In this document: in pieces, positions 27,288 through 35,895 of the stretch
How the letters are laid out: every line of letters starts with the position of its first letter
How positions within the stretch are numbered: the stretch's first letter is position 1
Position numbers and translations under genes: made by a program
Notes under the pieces: model-generated
Told to the model about the DNA's origin: nothing
The model's database searches: none
What the model saw: only the letters and a program-made list of their open reading frames with translations
Assembly: GCF_020687825.1 (NCBI RefSeq)
Contig: NZ_JAJEWP010000007.1
Coordinates: 62,001 to 126,000 of the forward strand
DNA: 64,000 nucleotides
Direction of reading: 5' to 3'
From: Fluctibacter halophilus
GTDB lineage: Bacteria; Pseudomonadota; Gammaproteobacteria; Enterobacterales; Alteromonadaceae

Positions 27288-28607
27288 ATGAAAGCTTTAC
27301 TAATTGCGTGTGCGCTGTTGTGTGCCAGTCAGGTGATGGCCCAGAGCCATCCGTTACCAATGCGTGAACGTGCGGCAGTGATGGATGACATTCTGGATGA
27401 TCGACTGACCAACCTTCTACCGACCCTGATGCGCCGTGAAGGGATTGAAATGTGGTTGCTGATTTCCCGTGAATACAATGAAGATCCGGTGCTGAAAACC
27501 CTGCTACCCAGCACCTGGCTGTCCGCTCGCCGACGCACCATATTAGCAATCTATACGCCTGCTGAAGGTCCCAGCGAGTACTATGCGATTGCCCGATACA
27601 AGGTCGGTGAACGGTTTGAAAAAGCCTGGGATAAGGAGCAACAGCCGGATCAGTGGCTGGCACTGGTGGACCTGATCAAGGCGAAAAATCCGACGTCTAT
27701 CGGCATCAACCGCTCGGCGCAAACAGGTCTGGCCGACGGCATCACCGCCACCGAACATGACGAGCTGCTGGCCGCATTGGGTCCGATGCAGCAACGTATC
27801 GTGTCGGCCCATGGGCTGGCGATCGGATGGCTGGAAACCCGCAGCGCTAAAGAGTTGGCCCTATACCCGGACATTGTCGCGATGGGGCACCGGATCATTG
27901 CCGAAGCGTTTTCCAATGCGGTGGTCAGGCCCGGACAAACCACCACCGATGATGTGGTCTGGTGGCTGCGGGAGAAAACCCGTTCGATGAAGCTGACCAA
28001 CTGGTTTCATCCCACGGTATCGATCCAGCGGGCTGACGCGGACAAGTTTGATCACCTGCAAGCCTTCAGTGAACGTCCCGGTGAGCAGGTGATCCTGCCC
28101 GGCGATTTGCTGCACGTGGATTTTGGTATCACCTATTTGCGCCTTAATACGGACCAGCAACAGCATGCCTACGTACTGCGCAGTGGCGAGACCCAGGTGC
28201 CGGCTTACCTGCAACAGGCGCTGGCGAATGCCAATCAGGTACAGGACATCTTTACTGCCAACTTTACCCCCGGGCGCAGCGGCAATGAGGTGTTGGCAAT
28301 GTCGTTGGCGCAGGGGCGTGAAGCCGGTCTCAGACCACACATCTACACCCACCCCATCGGGTACCACGGTCATGCCGCCGGTACGACGCTGGGGATGTGG
28401 GATGCTCAGGAGGGCGTGCCGGGAGACGGCGATCATCCTTTGCACATCAATACGGCCTATTCCATTGAGCTGAATGCTGCCACGCACTTGCCACAGTGGG
28501 GCAAGGACATTCGCATCATGCTGGAAGAAAATGCCGTGTTTGAGGCGTCGGGTGTGCGCTACCTCGACGGGCGCCAGACCCGTTTTCATGTGATCAACAG
28601 CGATTGA
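27288..28607 (+). CDS. Exported M24-family (Xaa-Pro aminopeptidase-like) peptidase
   Basis: A 439-residue protein with a signal peptide (residues 1-18, ending SQVMA). The C-terminal half has the pita-bread fold with metal ligands Asp in HVDFGITYLRLNTD, His in HPIGYHGHAAG and two Glu in YSIELNA and MLEENAVF. The N-terminal half is a creatinase-like domain. It would cleave peptides in the periplasm or outside the cell; specificity is unknown. It lies 88 bases after cyaA and may have its own promoter. Confidence 0.87.
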   Translation: MKALLIACALLCASQVMAQSHPLPMRERAAVMDDILDDRLTNLLPTLMRREGIEMWLLISREYNEDPVLKTLLPSTWLSARRRTILAIYTPAEGPSEYYAIARYKVGERFEKAWDKEQQPDQWLALVDLIKAKNPTSIGINRSAQTGLADGITATEHDELLAALGPMQQRIVSAHGLAIGWLETRSAKELALYPDIVAMGHRIIAEAFSNAVVRPGQTTTDDVVWWLREKTRSMKLTNWFHPTVSIQRADADKFDHLQAFSERPGEQVILPGDLLHVDFGITYLRLNTDQQQHAYVLRSGETQVPAYLQQALANANQVQDIFTANFTPGRSGNEVLAMSLAQGREAGLRPHIYTHPIGYHGHAAGTTLGMWDAQEGVPGDGDHPLHINTAYSIELNAATHLPQWGKDIRIMLEENAVFEASGVRYLDGRQTRFHVINSD

Positions 28608-28719
28608 GGTTTTTTTCATCATTTGCGCCAACTGTCGGGTGAATGTCGGGGCGTTGTCGTGCCTGACAGGGCAGGATGAACGGCACACTAACGACCAGGG
28701 ATTGCAGGAGAGGCCCGCT

Positions 28720-29193
28720 ATGAAACTCAAACAGTTGCGGCTCAGCCGACATTTGTCGCAGGAGCAGCTCGCTCAGATGGCAGGTCTGAATGTCAGAACC
28801 ATTCAGCGTATCGAAAGTGGGCAAACCGCCAGTCTTGAGTCTCAGAAGTGCCTCGCTGCTGCCCTTGATATTGATATCAACACATTGAATCAAGAGGTCG
28901 TTATGTTGGATAAGCACTCTGAGGCATGGACATCATTGCCGCTGTTTGTGAAGTTGTGGTTTGCGGTCAACTTTCTGAACGTTCGCCCATTACGCCGTAC
29001 CGCGGTGCGGGTTGAATATACCTGTCATGGATTTGGTTTCGTGTTTTGTGCGCTCGGCTGGTTCAGCGAGGCGGCACTGGCCGGAGGCCTGATATTGCTG
29101 GCAAGCGCCTACCTGTATCGCCTGTTGACGTGGCAGGGAGACAAATATGGCATCTGGTTTGACGATCCCGGCAGTGATCAGTCCCAGACCTGA
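28720..29193 (+). CDS. XRE-type helix-turn-helix protein with membrane helices
   Basis: A 157-residue protein. Residues 1-62 are a Cro/CI helix-turn-helix (SQEQLAQMAGLNVRTIQRIE). The C-terminal part has two hydrophobic helices (about 105-145) ending YGIWFDDPGS, so the regulator is probably tethered to the inner membrane. Start chosen at ATG 28720 behind GCAGGAGAGG. It ends four bases from the convergent Nudix-like gene. Its target is unknown. Confidence 0.78.
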   Translation: MKLKQLRLSRHLSQEQLAQMAGLNVRTIQRIESGQTASLESQKCLAAALDIDINTLNQEVVMLDKHSEAWTSLPLFVKLWFAVNFLNVRPLRRTAVRVEYTCHGFGFVFCALGWFSEAALAGGLILLASAYLYRLLTWQGDKYGIWFDDPGSDQSQT

Positions 29194-29196
29194 CCG

Positions 29197-29742
29197 CTAT
29201 TCAGGCCGCTCAATTGGCCGGATGGCAACAAAGTCACTGACCAAGTCGGCTTTGTAGGCGCCGTTATGCTGATAGCGTTTGATCCTAGCCTGCCACACAC
29301 TGTCGGGGTGTTGCTCAATCTGTGCTGTCAGCAGGTTGATGTGCGGGAAGGTCATGGTCTTAAGGGCATCCTCGACTGACAACCAACGGACCTCGCTGAT
29401 GGCTTCGGGTAGTGTCGTTGTGCCACCTTGCACCACGGCCCGGTAAAAATAACGGGTGGAATCTGGGGTGTCGTTGGTAAACTGCAACACAAATTCACCG
29501 TGCAGTACCGGCGCGTTGATGGTTAACCCGTATTCCCCCGCGAGTGTGTGCAACCGGGACGGGGAGAAGTCCTCATCCGTGCTGTAAAGGCCGGGGGTCA
29601 CCCAGAAATCAGTGCCTTTTATCTTAACTACCATCAGTTGCCCTTGCTGATTGAACATCAGCAGGCGATGAAAGGCTTTTTGTGGTGCGGCCCAAGCGGA
29701 TGACATCAGCAGGATGACAAGGGCAATGTAACAGCGGGGCAT
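29197..29742 (-). CDS. Exported Nudix-like protein with degenerate Nudix box
   Basis: A 181-residue protein with a signal peptide (residues 1-18, ending SSAWA) and a Nudix-like alpha/beta fold. The box position can be aligned (GLYSTDEDFSPS then RLHTLAGEYGL), but the REUxEE part reads HTLAGE: the Arg, the first Glu and one catalytic Glu are replaced. Catalysis by the usual mechanism is therefore doubtful. Nudix enzymes are normally cytoplasmic, so export is also odd. It may be a binding protein or a hydrolase with other metal ligands. Confidence 0.72.
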   Translation of the reverse strand: MPRCYIALVILLMSSAWAAPQKAFHRLLMFNQQGQLMVVKIKGTDFWVTPGLYSTDEDFSPSRLHTLAGEYGLTINAPVLHGEFVLQFTNDTPDSTRYFYRAVVQGGTTTLPEAISEVRWLSVEDALKTMTFPHINLLTAQIEQHPDSVWQARIKRYQHNGAYKADLVSDFVAIRPIERPE

Positions 29743-29992
29743 GGCGAATTCCTTTTGCGGTAATGTGGCGTCAGTGTAGCCGCTGGTTGGCCTGTACTGT
29801 CAATGGACATTCGTTCGGTCAGCCAATTTGTTGGTTCAAAAGCCCGCACTGCGTATGAATTTTACCGCAGCCGGTTAGTCATCGGTCTGACATCGGCTTT
29901 CTATTTTCACCTTAGGGTGTAAAGTGGTGTGTTCAAGGTCGCTATGACGGGGGTTGTGGCGTATCGACACTGCCAACAAGGAATTCAGACCC

Positions 29993-31066
29993 GTGAAACC
30001 ATTGCCCATCCTGCTGTTCACCCTGCTGGGTGTTTTGATTGCTCCTGCCATCCAGGCCAGAACCTACGATAAGGACAAGCCGCCGCGAACCCTGACCGCT
30101 GAACAGGCCGCGCGTGCCGAGGCCAATTACAACCGCTATTGTACCCTGTGCCATGGTGAAAACCGCGAGGGACACAAGAATGATCATGCGCCGTCACTGC
30201 GCAGCAAAAGTCTGTTTGAGTCCGGTGTTCCTCACGCCATTCTGCGTCCGCTGTCCTATGGCCGCGAGGGTACCGCGATGGGAGGGTACCTTGATGAAGT
30301 AGGCGGCCCACTGACACTGGATGAAACCTGGGACTTGACCTACTGGCTGTTCTGGCAGTCCGGTGCCGAGCGCATCAAGCTGAGCGAAGAACCGGTACTG
30401 GGGGATGTGGTGCGTGGCGAACAGGTCTATCAACAACACTGTGCCAGTTGTCACGGCAAGAACGGAGAGGGGGTGACCGCCCCGGCGCTGGGTAATCAGT
30501 CGGCGTTGGCGCACAACAAAGATGAATTTATTCGCTACGCCATTGAGAAAGGTCGCCAGGATACGCCAATGAAGGCGTTTGAAGACATACTGTCAGCCGA
30601 GGACATCGATAATGTCACGGCGTTTATTCGCAGCAAGGCCAGTGGCTGGACCCAGGAGAAGATGCCACTGCGTCCCATTCCCACTCCCGACCAGTACGTG
30701 ATCAACCCGGACAGCGATAATCCACAGTGGACCCTGAGCGAAGACAAATTCATTACCTCTGAACAGTTGTTTGAGGCGATGCAGGCCAACAAGAAAATGG
30801 TCATTCTGGATACCCGGGTGACGTCAGTATGGCAGCGGGCCCACATAGAGGGCTCGATCCCTTTTCCTTATTACAGCAATCTGGATGAGCGAGTGAAAGA
30901 CCTGCCGCGGGATGTGCAGATTGTGGCGTATTGTTCCTGTCCACGGGCGGCGGCGGTGTACATCACTGATCAGCTCCGTGACATGGGGTTTGACAATACG
31001 GCGGTATTGTACGAGGGGATTTTTGGTTGGATGAACCAGGGATTCCCAGTCACCCGCTCAGAATGA
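29993..31066 (+). CDS. Diheme cytochrome c fused to a rhodanese domain
   Basis: A 357-residue exported protein. After a signal peptide (residues 1-23) come two class I cytochrome c domains with heme sites C50-x2-C53-H54 (YCTLCHG) and C150-x2-C153-H154 (CASCHGKNGEG). A rhodanese domain covers about 255-355, with its active-site loop at AYCSCPRAAA (C314, C316). Start is the GTG at 29993 behind AAGGAA, because it begins the signal peptide. A periplasmic protein joining electron transfer to sulfane-sulfur chemistry is suggested. No sulfur-oxidation cluster lies beside it. Confidence 0.87.
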   Translation: MKPLPILLFTLLGVLIAPAIQARTYDKDKPPRTLTAEQAARAEANYNRYCTLCHGENREGHKNDHAPSLRSKSLFESGVPHAILRPLSYGREGTAMGGYLDEVGGPLTLDETWDLTYWLFWQSGAERIKLSEEPVLGDVVRGEQVYQQHCASCHGKNGEGVTAPALGNQSALAHNKDEFIRYAIEKGRQDTPMKAFEDILSAEDIDNVTAFIRSKASGWTQEKMPLRPIPTPDQYVINPDSDNPQWTLSEDKFITSEQLFEAMQANKKMVILDTRVTSVWQRAHIEGSIPFPYYSNLDERVKDLPRDVQIVAYCSCPRAAAVYITDQLRDMGFDNTAVLYEGIFGWMNQGFPVTRSE

Positions 31067-31159
31067 GCTGTGTTTAAGGGGCGATACCGGTTTATCACAC
31101 TGGACGAATGGCGCGCAGTGGTTTTAACTGTGCAACATGATGCCTTTCAGTGACCCGCC

Positions 31160-31882
31160 ATGCACGAACTTGTCGCCTTACTGCTTCTGACCGCCGCCGC
31201 AGGGGTGTGTATCCCCGTCGGTGGCCTGTTTGCGCGGGTAAAGCTGCTGTTCCCATCCTGGCTGGAGCGGGAATTCCGCCACTTTATCATCGCCTTTGGT
31301 GGCGGCATTTTACTCGGTGCGGTGTCGGTGGTACTGGTTCCCCAGGGGCTAAAAAGCATGCACAACTCCCTGTGGGCCATCCCGGTGATGCTCACCGGAG
31401 CATTGGTGTTTTTCGCCCTGGAGCGCTGGCTGGGCCTGCGCCGCCGGGCATCTCCACAATTGATGGGCATGGTCCTGGACTACATTCCCGAAGCCATTGC
31501 CCTTGGCGGGCTGGTGGCGGTTAACCTGCCGATGGCCACATTACTGGCCTGCCTGATTGGACTACAGAACATCCCCGAAGGGTTCAACGCCTACCGTGAG
31601 TTGCACAAGCTCAATCACAACAATGCCCGGCGCACATTGCTGACCATGTGCCTGTTAGTGCCGTTGGGCCCGGTGGCCGGGCTGATAGGGTACTTTTTCC
31701 TGTCCGCCCATGAAGCCATTCTGGGTGCCATCATGCTGTTTGCCTCTGGCGGTGTTATCTATCTGATCTTTCAGGACATCGCGCCCCAGTCTCGCTTGAG
31801 TAAACACTGGGCCCCGCCCATCGGTGCGGTGCTGGGGTTCTGTCTGGCCCTGTTCAGCGAGATGGTGGTGAGCCACGGGTGA
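31160..31882 (+). CDS. ZIP-family divalent metal transporter
   Basis: A 240-residue inner-membrane protein with eight predicted helices. The ZIP metal path is visible in helix 4 (LDYIPEAIALGG) and helix 5 (LQNIPEGFNAY). A short loop with LHKLNHNNARR lies after helix 5. It probably imports zinc, iron or manganese; the His of the usual HxPEG motif in helix 4 is replaced by Tyr, which may change the metal preference. Single gene. Confidence 0.88.
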   Translation: MHELVALLLLTAAAGVCIPVGGLFARVKLLFPSWLEREFRHFIIAFGGGILLGAVSVVLVPQGLKSMHNSLWAIPVMLTGALVFFALERWLGLRRRASPQLMGMVLDYIPEAIALGGLVAVNLPMATLLACLIGLQNIPEGFNAYRELHKLNHNNARRTLLTMCLLVPLGPVAGLIGYFFLSAHEAILGAIMLFASGGVIYLIFQDIAPQSRLSKHWAPPIGAVLGFCLALFSEMVVSHG

Positions 31883-31985
31883 CTGCATTCAGCGGTCGCT
31901 CAGAAGGAGAAGTGGGAGGCTGCCTCTGTTTTAGCAACTTAAGGATTTTTCTTCCATACTGAACCTGATTGACGGTAACGACGGG

Positions 31986-32708
31986 ATGATCCATTTGCGT
32001 ATATTTCTGTTCCTTTGTTTCTACATGGTAGCGCAGGCTTGTTTTGGTACGACCCTTCATTTTGTTTCAATTGAAAATCTTGCTGAACAGAAAATCGGCA
32101 AAATTGTCCTGTCCCATATCTACCGCAAGCTTGGGATCGAGGTCACGATAACGCCATTACCGGGCCAAAGAGCACAGCGTCAAGCCGCTACGGGAAAAGA
32201 CGATGGCGACATCATGAGGATTTATGCCTATGGCAAGGATAATCCCAATGTCATCCGCATACCGACACCCTACTTTCAATTAGAAACCATGGCCTTTACC
32301 AAAGCCGACAGCGGCATTCAGATCAACAGCAAGGCAGATTTGTTAAACTACGCCGTCGCCAAGGTTCGGGGCGTAAAACATACCGATAACCTTACAGCCA
32401 GCCTTAACAATGTGACCGATGTGAACAATACCCAAACGCTCATCAGGCTCGTTAATGAGGGGTTAGTTGATGTTGCCCTGACCAATACCATCGATGGTTT
32501 GCTGGCGATCCATCACCTCAATCTGGATACCGTTGTTGTGCCTGGCCCGCAGCCATTGGCGACATTTGACTTGTATCATTACCTTCATCAAGACCACCGA
32601 GACCTGGTTGAAAAAGTGGATGCCGTTATCCGTGAAATGAAAGCCAGCGGCGAATTGGAAAGGGTGATCCAACATGCCACACTCAGCGTCGTAAAAGGCT
32701 ATCAGTAA
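31986..32708 (+). CDS. Periplasmic solute-binding-like protein (SBP family 3 type)
   Basis: A 240-residue protein with a signal peptide (about residues 1-21) and a two-lobe periplasmic-binding fold (TLHFVSIENLAEQKIGKIVL at the start, later VDVALTNTIDGL and a C-terminal helix REMKASGELERVI). No ABC permease genes are beside it, so it may be a free sensor or amino-acid-like binder, as is common for such orphans in marine gammaproteobacteria. Start and family are fairly clear, ligand is not. Confidence 0.78.
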   Translation: MIHLRIFLFLCFYMVAQACFGTTLHFVSIENLAEQKIGKIVLSHIYRKLGIEVTITPLPGQRAQRQAATGKDDGDIMRIYAYGKDNPNVIRIPTPYFQLETMAFTKADSGIQINSKADLLNYAVAKVRGVKHTDNLTASLNNVTDVNNTQTLIRLVNEGLVDVALTNTIDGLLAIHHLNLDTVVVPGPQPLATFDLYHYLHQDHRDLVEKVDAVIREMKASGELERVIQHATLSVVKGYQ

Positions 32709-32832
32709 CGTCAGCTCCTACGTGTTTTACGTCAACATCGTCACCGCCGACTCAATGCTTCCGATTGTGATCTGCAAAGCGCCCGACGGGGTATAACTGA
32801 GCAGTCTTTCATTGTCTTAGCGAACAATCATC

Positions 32833-33228
32833 ATGAGTTTTATGGCGTGGTACAACGCACTGGAAAAGCCATCCTGGACCCCGGAACCTGCATTCATTGG
32901 TCTGATGTGGCAGATCCTGTACCCGATCATTCTGGTCACCTTTGGCTATGTTTTCGTGCAGGCTATCCGGGGCAAGTTACCCCGTTATGTGGCCCTGCCG
33001 TTTGCCATCAATCTGGTGGCCAACCTGATCTTCACACCCATCCAGTTTGGCCTGCGTAATCTGCCACTGGCGACCCTCGACATCCTGTTGGTGTGGGGCA
33101 CCATCGTGTGGATGATGGTGGCGGTATGGCGCTATTCACGGGTGATTGCGCTGGCGCAGATCCCCTATCTGGGTTGGGTGTCGGTGGCCACGGTACTGCA
33201 AATCGCCATCACGGTGATGAACCTGTAG
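32833..33228 (+). CDS. tspO: TspO/MBR family membrane protein
   Basis: A 131-residue membrane protein with five helices. The N-terminus WYNALEKPSWTPEP is the TspO/MBR signature and WQILYPIILVTFGY the start of helix 2. Family members bind porphyrins and act in tetrapyrrole or stress physiology. It is somewhat short for the family (about 150-160). Single gene with no heme or pigment genes around it. Confidence 0.8.
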   Translation: MSFMAWYNALEKPSWTPEPAFIGLMWQILYPIILVTFGYVFVQAIRGKLPRYVALPFAINLVANLIFTPIQFGLRNLPLATLDILLVWGTIVWMMVAVWRYSRVIALAQIPYLGWVSVATVLQIAITVMNL

Positions 33229-33264
33229 CGATGAACGTTGGTTTGTGCCGCTTACGCCGTGCGG

Positions 33265-33453
33265 TTACCCGTCTTTGCCCTGGCCTTTGTTTTCCAGCGC
33301 AATGATGTCTGCCCACAGCGCTTCGGCTTTTTCGGTCAATGCCGCGTAGGCGCGCATGTCGCCGTTGCGTTGTGCGTGCATGCCCTGTTCCAGTAGTCGA
33401 TTGTATTCAGCACGCAGTTTCTTTGCAGGGTCGGATTTGAGCCAGCCAAACAT
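33265..33453 (-). CDS. DUF6435 family small protein
   Basis: A 62-residue soluble helical protein starting MFGWLKSDPAKKLRAEYNRL, with the family's central HAQRNGDMRAYAALTEKAEA. This pattern is typical of small DUF6435 proteins found in marine gammaproteobacteria. AAGGAG is visible upstream of the start on the minus strand. Function unknown. Confidence 0.82.
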   Translation of the reverse strand: MFGWLKSDPAKKLRAEYNRLLEQGMHAQRNGDMRAYAALTEKAEALWADIIALENKGQGKDG

Positions 33454-33602
33454 GGTGTCACTCCTTGTGTTTGTTAGTGAATTTCCTTACGTGTGATACA
33501 GGGTTTGAGACCACTCTTACCTGTTTTTTCATTCAACAGACGGTTGCGCTCATCTCATCCGACCAGTATCCTTCGGTGCAGTGTTTTGCCGCAGGACAAG
33601 TT

Positions 33603-34367
33603 ATGCAGTTTCATCAGTTAGACGGTTATATCCAGAACATTTACCTGGTCGAGTACGATCACGGGTTGATGTTGTTGGACGGTTGCTGTCGTGCCGATGT
33701 TGCGCTGCTCAAGTCCTATATAACCGAGAACCTGGGGCGGCCGTTCAGCGATCTGAAGCTGGTGGTGGTGACCCATATGCACCCGGACCATGCTGGCGCT
33801 GCCCACCGGCTGCGGGAACTGACCGGTTGTCGCATTGCTTCGGCGGACAAAGACCAGCCCTGGTATCGGGGCTTTTCAGGCGCGCTGATGCATTGGACTG
33901 ACATGCTGTTGGCCGGCTGGGTTGCCGGACGGTTGGGTAAACCGCGACGCAATTTGTGGTACAGCCCGGTGTTAAAACCCGATATTCGCTTGCGCGACGG
34001 GGCAACCTTGCCGGGATTTGAACAGTGGCAGGCATTGGAAACCCCCGGTCACACCGATCGGGATTTGTCGTTGTTGCACGTTCCGTCGGGGCGGGTATAC
34101 GTGGCCGATCTGGTGGTGCGGGTCAAAGGGCATTACATTGCCCCGTTTCCGGTATTCCACCCGAATAAATACCGCGCATCCATCCAACGGATCATCGACA
34201 TGGCGCCGCCCAGTATCTGGCTGGCCCACGGGGGGGAAGTCAGCCTGAGCGACAATGAATATGCCCATCTGCAGGCCAGTGCGCCGGCCAAGCCGAAAAC
34301 CCACTGGCGTTCCACCAAAGGTAAGATCAAGCGGATCCTGTTGACCCGCCGTAAAGCGACACGTTAA
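33603..34367 (+). CDS. Metallo-beta-lactamase fold hydrolase
   Basis: A 254-residue cytoplasmic MBL-fold enzyme. The metal motif THMHPDHAG gives H58, H60, D62 and H63; the next His lies in ALETPGHTDRD, the bridging Asp in VYVADLVV and the last His in WLAHGGEV. It resembles glyoxalase-II-like or lactonase-like members. Start chosen at ATG 33603 behind AGGAC. The C-terminus is very basic. It overlaps the convergent TerB-like gene by four bases. Confidence 0.88.
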   Translation: MQFHQLDGYIQNIYLVEYDHGLMLLDGCCRADVALLKSYITENLGRPFSDLKLVVVTHMHPDHAGAAHRLRELTGCRIASADKDQPWYRGFSGALMHWTDMLLAGWVAGRLGKPRRNLWYSPVLKPDIRLRDGATLPGFEQWQALETPGHTDRDLSLLHVPSGRVYVADLVVRVKGHYIAPFPVFHPNKYRASIQRIIDMAPPSIWLAHGGEVSLSDNEYAHLQASAPAKPKTHWRSTKGKIKRILLTRRKATR

Positions 34368-34768
34368 CTGGCCAGCGAGGCCTGCTGGGTCGGCTGATCG
34401 TTGGCCGGGGAGAGGCTCTTGGCCAACACCCTGTTTTGCAGATGATCGAGAATTTCCACTTCTTCGTCGGCCATGTCGCCATCGATATGGGAAATGCCCT
34501 GTGCCACTGCCAGGGCACGCTTGGCGTCCACACTCAGGGCGTCACGCAGGGCACTGACATAGGCTTTTTGCTCGCCCTGGCGCAGCACGTCGCGCACTTC
34601 CAGAATGGCCCGGCGTTGAAAATCTTCCAGGTCTTCTTCACCCTGCCAGTCAATCTTCTGTTGCAGGGCGTAAAAGTAGTCTTGTTCTTTGAGGGTAATC
34701 TTGCCATCTGCCTGATACAGCAGAATACAGAGTTTCATTAGCGCTTCGTTGAAAGCTTGTTGGTCCAC
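34364..34768 (-). CDS. TerB-like helical protein
   Basis: A 134-residue all-helical protein with two acidic repeats, ILLYQADGKITLKEQDYF and AQGISHIDGDMADEEVEIL, as in TerB/DjlA-type domains that bind metal or membranes. Start has AAGGAG upstream on the minus strand. It is transcribed on the same strand as the RND operon but lies downstream of it. Function uncertain. Confidence 0.7.
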   Translation of the reverse strand: MDQQAFNEALMKLCILLYQADGKITLKEQDYFYALQQKIDWQGEEDLEDFQRRAILEVRDVLRQGEQKAYVSALRDALSVDAKRALAVAQGISHIDGDMADEEVEILDHLQNRVLAKSLSPANDQPTQQASLAS

Positions 34769-34836
34769 CGTAGACTCCTTATTGTTGTTATGATGGATAT
34801 GGGGACTGCCATACCCATCACAACTCGGAGCAGTGA

Positions 34837-35895
34837 TCAGGCTTTGGGCAGTGCCACGGTTTCGCCAGGCTGCAGACCGCGCAGGATGACGACATATTCA
34901 CCATCGGTGTTTCCAGTTCTGACCATGCGGCGGCTCAACAGTTCATTTTCAACCACCCAAACCATGTCCAATTGACCGTATTCCTGCACCAGCTTACGCG
35001 GAATTCTGATCACCGAGCGGGTGTCGACCGGCACATTGACATGGGCGCTCATGCCTTGTTTCAGCTGGCTTTGCTCTGGCAGCGACAGCTTGATCAGAAA
35101 ACTGCGTGCGGCCAAATCGGCGGCCGGCACAATTTCCACAATATCCGCGTTAATGGTCTGAGCAATGGCGTCCACATGGACCTCCAGTGTCTGACCTTTT
35201 TGTAGCTGAACCGCCAACGATTCGCGCACGTTGGCCTGCACCTGCAAAGAACGGGGGTTGTACAAGGACAACAACGGATTGCCCGGGGTTGCCATGTTGC
35301 CCGGCTCGGCCAGACGGTCAATCACCACGCCGGCAATCGGTGCACGAATTTGACTGTACTCCAGCGCATTGTCCACTTCGCTGAGTTGCTGGCGGGCAGC
35401 ATCCAGCTCGGCGCTGAGGCGCGACGCGGTAGCATTGACGCTGTCCTGTTCACTGGCAGAAGCCAGGCCCTGTTCGCGCAAACGACTGATGCGCTGTTGG
35501 TTGGCCTGGGCCTCCTGCAATGATGATTGGACGGCTTCAATACGGGCACTGGCCTGGGCTTTTTGTGCCAGCAGGCCGTCGTTCTCCAGCGTGATCAGCA
35601 CATCCCCGGCATTGACACGGTCACCAGCGCGCACATTGATGGCGGTGATCCGTGCCAGCAATTGGCTGGAAATGCGGGTGATGTCTCTTGCTTCGATGCT
35701 GGCGACCACGGCTTCGGTGTGCAATGCCTCATCGGCCACCACGGTGAAGGTGTCGGTGTATTCGCTGGTGGGCAGGCTGTCAGTGCCCGGCGCCTGGGTG
35801 TCGCTGAACATGCCAGCCATCCAGGCCACCATTAACAACAAACCGACGATGGCCGCAACGGGAATAGCAGCTGGATGGAAGCGGGAAGTACTCAT
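34837..35895 (-). CDS. RND efflux periplasmic adaptor (membrane fusion protein)
   Basis: A 352-residue adaptor with an N-terminal membrane anchor (about residues 10-30), a split lipoyl/barrel-sandwich domain (VEASIEA.. and the partner RAPIAGVVIDRLAEPGNMA), an alpha-hairpin of about 70 residues and beta-barrel parts. It connects the RND permease to an outer-membrane channel; no TolC-like gene is nearby. Its ATG overlaps the permease stop (ATGA), so it is the last gene of the three-gene operon that starts with the ArsR-type regulator. Confidence 0.92.
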   Translation of the reverse strand: MSTSRFHPAAIPVAAIVGLLLMVAWMAGMFSDTQAPGTDSLPTSEYTDTFTVVADEALHTEAVVASIEARDITRISSQLLARITAINVRAGDRVNAGDVLITLENDGLLAQKAQASARIEAVQSSLQEAQANQQRISRLREQGLASASEQDSVNATASRLSAELDAARQQLSEVDNALEYSQIRAPIAGVVIDRLAEPGNMATPGNPLLSLYNPRSLQVQANVRESLAVQLQKGQTLEVHVDAIAQTINADIVEIVPAADLAARSFLIKLSLPEQSQLKQGMSAHVNVPVDTRSVIRIPRKLVQEYGQLDMVWVVENELLSRRMVRTGNTDGEYVVILRGLQPGETVALPKA

